33,202 nt of DNA from an uncultured Bacteroidales bacterium (lineage in GTDB: Bacteria > Bacteroidota > Bacteroidia > Bacteroidales > UBA3824), in the NCBI GenBank assembly GCA_937877455.1, contig CALFIU010000035.1, positions 1 to 33,202 on the forward strand. Direction: 5' to 3'. The notes below the pieces were generated by a model. It saw only the letters and a list, made by a program, of their open reading frames with translations, was not told the DNA's origin and did no database searches. Below are positions 1 through 6,383 of the stretch, in pieces. Position numbers and translations under genes: made by a program. The stretch's first letter is position 1, and every line of letters begins with the position of its first letter.

Positions 1-378
1 GAAAGTATAGATTCTTTGCAGTTCGTAGTTCCAATGCTCGTCCTCGCTGTCCCTCTTTGCCATTTCGCGGATTGGGAACGATGAATAATAGACGCTCCTG
101 TCCTTGAAAAACTGTTGGAAGACGTTCTGCATCTCAACAATGAATTTCGCACCGCTCTTGGTGGTGCAATAGACATCGAAAATGGCTTTCCGCTCCGACG
201 ACTTGCGACCAAGTTTTTCGGCGTTGAGGTAAGTGATGTCAAGGATTTCATCTTTTGGTATCGCGCTACTTTTCTCAAACATTGCGTTCAGGAAACTTAT
301 CAACAGGTCTTTGTTGAACTCCGTGCCGAAGAGTTTCTTGAATCCGAAGTCGGTGTATGGATTGAGGTACTTTGCCAT
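1..378 (-). CDS. Rpn-family PD-(D/E)XK nuclease / putative transposase, 5' part only
   Basis: The minus strand reads open from the ATG at 378 to the window edge, giving the first 126 residues. The beginning (MAKYLNPYTDFGFKKLFGTE) is the characteristic start of the Rpn recombination-promoting nuclease / PDDEXK transposase family common in Bacteroidota. Residues D68 (in IFDVYC) and E82-x-Q84 (in FIVEMQ) fit the D...ExQ/K catalytic core. Family members are usually about 280-320 residues, so roughly 60% lies outside the window. Base composition differs from its surroundings: 28 of the first 60 bases are G or C, against 18 of 60 at 1021-1080, which fits horizontal transfer. A decayed copy of the same family lies directly upstream on the same strand. 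I see no clear promoter. Rpn proteins are DNA nucleases linked to RecA-independent recombination; whether this copy is active cannot be judged here. Confidence 0.85.
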   Translation of the reverse strand, partial: MAKYLNPYTDFGFKKLFGTEFNKDLLISFLNAMFEKSSAIPKDEILDITYLNAEKLGRKSSERKAIFDVYCTTKSGAKFIVEMQNVFQQFFKDRSVYYSSFPIREMAKRDSEDEHWNYELQRIYTF

Positions 379-391
379 GGTTATCTCGCAA

Positions 392-819
392 TTAATGTTC
401 GAATGCAAAGATAATTGAAGTTTTCGTGATTTGCAAAAAAATGACTGCCGAAAAATGTTCAATAGTCATTTTGCCCATGGCTTTGAGTGTGCGAGCCATC
501 TCACGCATTGCATCTGCACGACCTTCTGCAAGAGCTTGCTTAGTTTCGGCAATTACACGCCGAAGAAAAACCGCCGACCAATACATCTGCATCTCAACAA
601 AAAATATATCTTATCCGACACTTTACATTTGACATCAACTACACTCCGACGTTTGCCATCAGTAAGTGGAATTATTTCACATGGAAGATAATCAACATCT
701 TTAATTTGGTAATCACGATCCAATTTCTAAACGGCATTTAATAGACTTATGGTAAGAATTTTATGTTCACAAAACACTTTCTTGAAGACGACACCGGTCT
801 TTGGATTGTAGTATTTCAT
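392..819 (-). pseudogene. Decayed Rpn-family nuclease gene (stop, frameshift and internal deletion)
   Basis: Read from an ATG at 819, the minus strand gives an Rpn-like N-terminus (MKYYNPKTGVVFKKVFCEHK) followed by SLLNAV. It then meets an in-frame TAG at 727-729. After the stop the same frame continues with recognisable family sequence (SVVDVKCKVSDKIYF). A one-base shift at the six-A run 599-604 moves to another frame that gives FFVEMQMYWSAVFLRRVI, containing the ExQ motif and the usual MQM-W block. The next residues (QALAEGRADAMREMARTLKA) are typical of the far C-terminus, so the region between the catalytic core and the C-terminus is missing, with a deletion junction near 548-556. The gene therefore has three independent lesions and cannot make a full protein. 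The exact 3' end is uncertain. Confidence 0.75.
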
Positions 820-961
820 AACGATAATGAATTATGTTGTTTTGTATTAACGGCAAAAGATAATGGGTTAATGGGTAATTTGCAAATTTAAAGCCGTTAA
901 AGCATACGTTAATTTATCTACGAAAATTTATAAAAATATACGCTATTCAATATAATTTTTT

Positions 962-969
962 TACCTTTG
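962..969 (+). promoter_or_regulatory. Bacteroidota -7 box (TACCTTTG) for the GTPase operon
   Basis: TACCTTTG matches TAnnTTTG and lies 19 bases before the ATG at 989. No convincing -33 TTTG is found at the usual distance. The implied mRNA leader is only about a dozen bases. Confidence 0.45.
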
Positions 970-988
970 CAAAAAGCAGTTGCTAACT

Positions 989-2938
989 ATGAATAAACAA
1001 TTGGAATTACTTTCCGAAAAAATAAACCAAATAACCCAAAAAGTAACGGAAAATATCTCCGATAACAACAAAACTATATGGCTCGAAAGCGAAAAAAAAT
1101 TAAAAAGAGCCATTAAACAGTTTGACGGAGAAAAAAATTTTATCATCGTTATAGGTATGTTAAAGGCAGGTAAGTCAACTTTAATAGACCTATTGGCACG
1201 AACAACCAAGGCAAGTCTTGTTGGTTTTGGCGTTGATACTACGTTGCGTCCAGCAGTAATAAAAACAGCCGATAACGAAACTGGACAGATAAAAGTATAT
1301 TACAAACCAAACGGAACAGATTGGGCAACGGCAATGCAAGATGTAACAGATTACATGCGCGGTATTAAAGAATACGACAAACAAACTGTAAACTTCGATT
1401 TAACCGAAGACAACCTACGAAAAACTTTATGTAGAACACCGCAAGAATCTGACAATTGTCTATCTACAGAACCGCTTTTGGTGGTAGTGGAAGTTCCACA
1501 GAATCCCGAAAGTAAGTTTTTTTCAAACAACTGCATACTTCTCGACATGCCAGGTCTTGATAGTGGATATAGCGAACAAAGCAAAGACCCAGAAAAATAC
1601 CAAGCATTTTTCGATGAGTGCGATTTACTACTTTTTGTGCAAAGTAGCGTATCACCAATTAACAACAAAGCTGGAGAATATCTTAAATACATAGGGTTAA
1701 CACGCGACGAAAGCACATACCGCCTTGTTCAAAACGTAATGAACGCAAAATATTGGCTAAAAAAAGAAGAAACCGACAAAGAACAAAAAAAACAAGCCAA
1801 AAATGGACGCGAAGTTTTTAAAGAAAAACTCGGCAAAAACAACGTAGAAATTACACCCGTTTATGTCAACCTTGGAATGGCATACGATTCTATACTCGGC
1901 AATCAAAACTTTATCTATACTTCTGAAAATGAGGATATAGAAATAAAGAAAAAGAAACTATTAGATGATTCGCATTTCTTAGAAATGGAAGATAGTTTTA
2001 TCACCGACATAAAAAATAATGGACAGCATAGGCATATTGCACATTGCAAAGATATGCTAAAACAAGAAATATTAAAAACCATAAAAAAATTAGAAGACCA
2101 ATCAGAAGATATATCAACAAACATAACCAAACTAAACTCCGAAAAACAAAAAAACGAAGAAAAAATACTTATTATAAAAAAATCATACGAAGGCTATAAA
2201 TTTAAACCGATTCAATTTGCTCTTAGTAACGACTTTGTAAATAACTTAAAGCAGAAAATTATATATGAGTTTGAATTAATAAGAAAATCAATAGATTACA
2301 AAAATAAACTTTTTTTAAACGCAGAGGACGAAAACACAGATAAACTAATTAGAGGCAAAGCCTCCAATATTAATAGTTTTTTGGAAAAATGCAGTACTCG
2401 AGCTAAACAAATTGCCGAAGACTTATTTAGCAAGGCTTATCTTGATGAACTCGTCCATAAAGAAAACGGAAAAGAAAAAAACGCAATAGAATACTCTCAA
2501 GAAGACTTAAAAGAAAAAGCCGAAAACTTAAAACTCCACGGTATAACACTAAATGGAGAAAAAATATCCGACAACATAAACAAAATTGGAGAAATTGATA
2601 ATACATTCAGTTTCTCTATTTTTGACGGTGGAAAATACGTAATAGAACGTAATTGGCTTGGTTTTCAAAAGAAAATTGACTTTTCCAAAAACTCAAAATA
2701 CGAAGAAATAATAAACCATTACAAAAACGAATTGGAAAAAATTATTTCTACCGACGATTATGTTGCTCGAAAAATTACATCGCTTGTACAAAACACAATA
2801 AAACAAGACTTAACGCCACAACTATCTGAATATCAAAAAGAATTAACCATACAAGAACAAAAAATCAATACCCTAAATAACGACAAATCAACAATAACAG
2901 ACATTCTGCGACAACTAAAAGAATTACAAATTAACTAA
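989..2938 (+). CDS. Dynamin-like GTPase with C-terminal coiled coil
   Basis: This is a 649-residue protein counted from the ATG at 989; an in-frame TTG at 980 is less likely because it would sit almost on the start of transcription. The N-terminal third is a P-loop GTPase of the dynamin type: G1 GMLKAGKST at about 56-64, a G2 threonine in GVDTT near 84-85, and G3 DMPG at 186-189. The expected G4 motif (N/TKxD) is not seen; the matching strand reads LVQNVMNAKYW. From about residue 355 on, the protein is Lys/Glu/Asn-rich and predicted helical or coiled-coil, as in bacterial dynamin-like proteins that bind or remodel membranes. No membrane segment is visible. The next gene starts 12 bases downstream and encodes a membrane protein, so the two probably work together at a membrane. 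The substrate and role are unknown. Composition is strongly A-rich. Confidence 0.8.
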   Translation: MNKQLELLSEKINQITQKVTENISDNNKTIWLESEKKLKRAIKQFDGEKNFIIVIGMLKAGKSTLIDLLARTTKASLVGFGVDTTLRPAVIKTADNETGQIKVYYKPNGTDWATAMQDVTDYMRGIKEYDKQTVNFDLTEDNLRKTLCRTPQESDNCLSTEPLLVVVEVPQNPESKFFSNNCILLDMPGLDSGYSEQSKDPEKYQAFFDECDLLLFVQSSVSPINNKAGEYLKYIGLTRDESTYRLVQNVMNAKYWLKKEETDKEQKKQAKNGREVFKEKLGKNNVEITPVYVNLGMAYDSILGNQNFIYTSENEDIEIKKKKLLDDSHFLEMEDSFITDIKNNGQHRHIAHCKDMLKQEILKTIKKLEDQSEDISTNITKLNSEKQKNEEKILIIKKSYEGYKFKPIQFALSNDFVNNLKQKIIYEFELIRKSIDYKNKLFLNAEDENTDKLIRGKASNINSFLEKCSTRAKQIAEDLFSKAYLDELVHKENGKEKNAIEYSQEDLKEKAENLKLHGITLNGEKISDNINKIGEIDNTFSFSIFDGGKYVIERNWLGFQKKIDFSKNSKYEEIINHYKNELEKIISTDDYVARKITSLVQNTIKQDLTPQLSEYQKELTIQEQKINTLNNDKSTITDILRQLKELQIN

Positions 2939-2950
2939 CTAATCAATAAC

Positions 2951-3943
2951 ATGAACAGCATTATAAAACATTTAATATTAATAATCATACTCATTGCCGT
3001 TTACTTTGCAACAGATTTTTTAGAAAAGGGCATCATTCTCAATGGCATAACACCATATCCAATAATTGGAATAATCTTTTGGTTACTTTTATTGTATGTA
3101 GTTTGGGAAGTATTAGTACGCCCATTGCTACAATTTAGAAAACTTAGAACCAAACACCAACCCAACGTAATCTCTCAAGCACAAAAAATATACAAACAAC
3201 TTGACCCTTATAAACTTAAAAATCGCCAAGAAAGTTGGCAATCAGAAATTTGGCATCAACTTAACGAAATACTACCCACAAAAAACAAAACAACAAAAGA
3301 AAACTTATTGCAATATGAAAAACAAATTATCCCAATAATTGATAATTATATAAAGCATTACAACAACGAAACAAACAAATCCTCTGATGCAAAAAAAATA
3401 ATAAACCAATATAGTTGGAGTGCCGCGTTGTGCGTAGTTTTTAGTCGCAATAGTTTTTTAGACGGAATACTAATACTTATTGCACAAATGAAAATGACTG
3501 TTGAACTATCAAAACTTTATGGCTACAAACCCTCACCATTGTTCAATACACTATGTTTTGGTTGGATAGCCACCAACTCCATTCTAACAGGGTTATTCGC
3601 TCAAGCGGGTTCAGAAGCAGTTGGCGAAATAATAACCGACTCTCTAACAAATGGCGACATTATAGAAGGCGGACTAACCAACTCTGTAATTTCCAAAACA
3701 AGCAGCATCGCACTCGAGGGACTAACAGCAGCTACAACAATCTATGTTACTGGACATGTAGTTTTAATGAAACTACAAGGAACACCTCAAATAGACATAA
3801 AAACACTCTTCCGCCTAAGAAAACAAGGTCGTTGGGAACTTGTTAAATCTATTCCTCAAAACACATTTCAAGCACTATCAACCAAAATTCCTAATTTTTC
3901 GCAATGGTGGGAGTCTGTAAAAAAAGCTGTAGCAATAAATTAA
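2951..3943 (+). CDS. DUF697-like membrane protein, partner of the dynamin-like GTPase
   Basis: A 330-residue protein. Two membrane segments lie near the N-terminus (about 6-24 and 36-60), followed by a polar region of about 90 residues. A hydrophobic C-terminal half (about 155-275) includes SFLDGILILIAQMKMTVELS and LYGYKPSP. The arrangement of a helix ending in a conserved LYG followed by a small-residue-rich hydrophobic stretch resembles DUF697, the domain of the YcjF family that often accompanies GTPases. The DUF697 assignment is from pattern, not search. It starts 12 bases after the GTPase stop and is almost certainly co-transcribed. It could be a membrane anchor or channel-like effector for the GTPase; this is inference. 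Its stop codon is only 7 bases from that of convergent pth. Confidence 0.65.
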   Translation: MNSIIKHLILIIILIAVYFATDFLEKGIILNGITPYPIIGIIFWLLLLYVVWEVLVRPLLQFRKLRTKHQPNVISQAQKIYKQLDPYKLKNRQESWQSEIWHQLNEILPTKNKTTKENLLQYEKQIIPIIDNYIKHYNNETNKSSDAKKIINQYSWSAALCVVFSRNSFLDGILILIAQMKMTVELSKLYGYKPSPLFNTLCFGWIATNSILTGLFAQAGSEAVGEIITDSLTNGDIIEGGLTNSVISKTSSIALEGLTAATTIYVTGHVVLMKLQGTPQIDIKTLFRLRKQGRWELVKSIPQNTFQALSTKIPNFSQWWESVKKAVAIN

Positions 3944-3950
3944 AACACAA

Positions 3951-4514
3951 CTACTTACCATTAAAAAAGTTCATTGTTCGTTGAATACCATTCTGAACAA
4001 AACTTTGTATGGCATTGGTGGTTGTTTCAAGTTTTTCGGCAATCACCTTTTCTTGCTCATCGGTCCATTTTCCAAGCACAAAATCTACTTGTCCTCCTTT
4101 TGGATAATCGTTACCAAGACCAAACCTTAAACGGGAATAATTTTGAGTTTGTAAACACTCTGTAATACTTTTCAAGCCATTATGTCCAGCCTCACTTCCA
4201 TTAGCACGTAGGCGAATTGCAGCAAATGGCAAAGCTATATCATCAACAAGAATTAAAATATTTTCCAATTCAATTTTCTCCTGTTTCTGCCAATAAGCCA
4301 CTGCCTTACCACTCAAATTCATATAAGTGGTAGGTTTTATTAAAAATATAGGATTACCCCTAAATTTAGTTTCGGCAATGTCTGCATAACGTCCTGAAAC
4401 AAACTCTGTTTGCGATGCCTTTGCAAAAGCATCTATAATTTTAAAACCAATATTATGACGTGTGTTTTTATATTCCTCACCAATATTTCCAAGTCCAACT
4501 ACGAGATATTTCAT
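3951..4514 (-). CDS. pth: Peptidyl-tRNA hydrolase
   Basis: The 187-residue enzyme releases tRNA from prematurely dropped peptidyl-tRNA in the cytoplasm. It has the family start LVVGLGNIGEEYKNTRHNIG with N10 and catalytic H20, N66 in TYMNLSG, D92 in LVDDIALPF and N112 in AGHNGLKS. These are all the expected active-site and substrate-binding positions, and the length is normal. One small departure is SEAGHNG where SxGGHNG is usual. It follows rplY on the same strand, a common Bacteroidota order, so both are probably read from the rplY promoter. It converges closely on the DUF697-like gene, with no terminator hairpin in the 7-base gap. Confidence 0.97.
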   Translation of the reverse strand: MKYLVVGLGNIGEEYKNTRHNIGFKIIDAFAKASQTEFVSGRYADIAETKFRGNPIFLIKPTTYMNLSGKAVAYWQKQEKIELENILILVDDIALPFAAIRLRANGSEAGHNGLKSITECLQTQNYSRLRFGLGNDYPKGGQVDFVLGKWTDEQEKVIAEKLETTTNAIQSFVQNGIQRTMNFFNGK

Positions 4515-4607
4515 TTAGAACAAAATAAATTTATAAAAAAAGGGAACGGGCTAATTTACAGCACATTCCCAATTTGTAATTAAACAGTTTCTTTAAAAAC
4601 TAAATGG

Positions 4608-5210
4608 TTATTTTTTCTTTTTCTTCTTACCATCGTCTTCTGCAGCACGAGCAGCAGCTTGAGCGGCACGTGTTGTCTTAACGCGGCAAACAAGCATATC
4701 TTTTGGATCAACAATTTCAAAATTGTCGAATTTCAAATCACCAACTTTTATAGCCTTGTCGAGTTCAAGAGTTTCTACACTTACTACAACTCTATCAGGC
4801 AAATTTGCTGGCAAACCTTTGGATTTTAATTTGCGACTGCTGATGATAAGTTTACCACCGGCTTTTACACCAGGAGCATGACCAACAACTTCAATAGGAA
4901 GTTTTACTATAAGTTCTTTATCTTCCTTTATAGCATAGAAATCGATATGAACAACTTCGTCGGTAACTGGATGAAAATCAACATCTTTTATAACAGAGGG
5001 AATAACTTTTCCATCAATGTTAAGGTTGACAATATAAACTTCAGGAGTGATAATAGCACCTTTAAGTTCTTTTGCACTTACAACAAAGTTGATGTTTTCT
5101 GTACCATTGCCATAAACAACTGCTGGTACGTTGCCTGCTTTTCTAATTTCTTTGGCAAACTTGCTGCCGATGTTCTCGCGTTTACTGCCTTTTAAATCAA
5201 ATGTTTTCAT
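4608..5210 (-). CDS. rplY: 50S ribosomal protein L25 / Ctc-type
   Basis: This 200-residue protein has an N-terminal 5S rRNA-binding L25 domain (FDLKGSKRENIGSKFAKEIR, then GNVPAVVYG) and the C-terminal beta domain found in the long Ctc form. It ends in an Ala-rich, Lys-rich tail (DDGKKKKKK). It binds 5S rRNA in the central protuberance of the large subunit. It lies between prs and pth, all on the minus strand. The 93-base gap to pth carries only a weak hairpin (GGGAA/TTCCC), so read-through is expected. A -7 box at 5319-5326 in the gap to prs suggests its own promoter. Confidence 0.96.
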   Translation of the reverse strand: MKTFDLKGSKRENIGSKFAKEIRKAGNVPAVVYGNGTENINFVVSAKELKGAIITPEVYIVNLNIDGKVIPSVIKDVDFHPVTDEVVHIDFYAIKEDKELIVKLPIEVVGHAPGVKAGGKLIISSRKLKSKGLPANLPDRVVVSVETLELDKAIKVGDLKFDNFEIVDPKDMLVCRVKTTRAAQAAARAAEDDGKKKKKK

Positions 5211-5318
5211 TTGTGTTAATAAAAATTGTGTTACTTAAAATTGATTTTATTTCAATTTTCCATTGCACGGTCGTTTTTTTTGTTTCGACCTTAACAAATT
5301 GTCTTTGAAAAATCGTTG

Positions 5319-5326
5319 CAAATTTA
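5319..5326 (-). promoter_or_regulatory. Bacteroidota -7 box (TAAATTTG) for rplY-pth
   Basis: On the minus strand TAAATTTG matches TAnnTTTG exactly and lies just after the prs stop, 108 bases before the rplY start. The -33 element is unclear, so the call rests on the -7 box and its position. Confidence 0.4.
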
Positions 5327-5350
5327 AATATATTTTTTTAATAAAAAAAT

Positions 5351-6292
5351 CTATTTTGTATATAAATCTGAACTTATCGACTTACTTGTAAACACACGCT
5401 TAATTACCTCAGCAAAAAGATCTGCTACAGATAATACTTTAATTTTTGGATGCGGTTTTTTTAGCGGAATAGTGTCGGTTACATACACCTCGGTAATTTG
5501 CGATTCGGCTATTCTATCGTATGCCGGACCTGACAAAACTGGATGCGTAGCAAATGCTCTAACACTCTTTGCACCTTTTTGCATCATCAAATCTGCAGCT
5601 TTGGTTAACGTGCCTGCTGTATCAATTATATCATCTACAATTACAACATTTTTGTCCTTTACATCGCCAATAACCGTCATCTCACTAACAACATTTGGTT
5701 TTTCGCGATATTTGTGACAAATAACCATTGGTGCATGCAAAAACTTGCTGTATGTATTTGCACGTTTGCTACCGCCGATGTCTGGCGACGCGATTACAAG
5801 ATTGTCGAGATTTAAACTTGTAATATAGGGTACAAAAATTGTCGAAGAGTAAAGATGATCAACAGGAACATCGAAAAATCCTTGTATTTGATCTGCATGT
5901 AAATCCATCGTTATTATTCTATCAACGCCAGCCGTAGTTAGCAAGTTGGCGATAAGTTTGGCACCGATGGCCACACGCGGTTTGTCTTTGCGATCTTGAC
6001 GGGCAAAGCCAAAGTAAGGAATCACAGCAGCGATTTTATAGGCCGATGCTCTACGTGCTGCATCTATCATCAGAAGTAACTCCAACAAATTGTCGGCTGG
6101 AGGAAATGTTGATTGGACGATAAACACATACGAACCCCTAACTGTTTCGTCCAAACTCGGCTGATATTCGCCATCGCTGTAATGGTTCATTGAAACTTTT
6201 CCGAGATTAGTGCCATAGGCCTTGGCTATCTGTTCTGAAAGATAAAGCGAAGTTGTTCCCGAAAAAATTTTTATTGAAGAACTTGATACCAT
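5351..6292 (-). CDS. prs: Ribose-phosphate pyrophosphokinase (PRPP synthetase)
   Basis: The 313-residue cytoplasmic enzyme makes PRPP from ribose 5-phosphate and ATP, feeding purine, pyrimidine, His, Trp and NAD synthesis. Clear marks are the opening FSGTTSLYLSEQIAKAYG, the ATP-binding loop FGFARQDRKD, the metal/ribose-binding MDLHADQIQGFF and the PRPP loop VVIVDDIIDTAGTL. Length is normal for class I enzymes. It lies downstream of leuS behind a strong terminator, so it probably has its own promoter in the 91-base gap; I could not pick one with confidence. Confidence 0.97.
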   Translation of the reverse strand: MVSSSSIKIFSGTTSLYLSEQIAKAYGTNLGKVSMNHYSDGEYQPSLDETVRGSYVFIVQSTFPPADNLLELLLMIDAARRASAYKIAAVIPYFGFARQDRKDKPRVAIGAKLIANLLTTAGVDRIITMDLHADQIQGFFDVPVDHLYSSTIFVPYITSLNLDNLVIASPDIGGSKRANTYSKFLHAPMVICHKYREKPNVVSEMTVIGDVKDKNVVIVDDIIDTAGTLTKAADLMMQKGAKSVRAFATHPVLSGPAYDRIAESQITEVYVTDTIPLKKPHPKIKVLSVADLFAEVIKRVFTSKSISSDLYTK

Positions 6293-6344
6293 TTTTTGAT
6301 ATTTTTTTTGATTTTGTGCTTTCGTATTTGTTTTTTTATAAAAC

Positions 6345-6372
6345 CAGCGGCAAGACTTTTTACTTGCCGCTG
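6345..6372 (-). terminator. Rho-independent terminator after leuS
   Basis: A perfect 10-bp inverted repeat CAGCGGCAAG / CTTGCCGCTG (6345-6354 and 6363-6372) with an 8-base loop starts 12 bases past the leuS stop. On the minus strand it is followed by GTTTTAT. The plus side also has a T run (6373-6381), so it could work both ways. Confidence 0.85.
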
Positions 6373-6383
6373 TATTTTTTTGT

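Noticed and set aside
115..414. Plus-strand 99-codon frame at the left edge
   Set aside because: It is antisense to the Rpn nuclease gene, whose minus-strand reading has clear family motifs.
392..592. Short minus-strand frame as a separate small gene
   Set aside because: It contains the core-to-tail remnants of an Rpn protein and continues from a disrupted upstream frame, so it belongs to the pseudogene.
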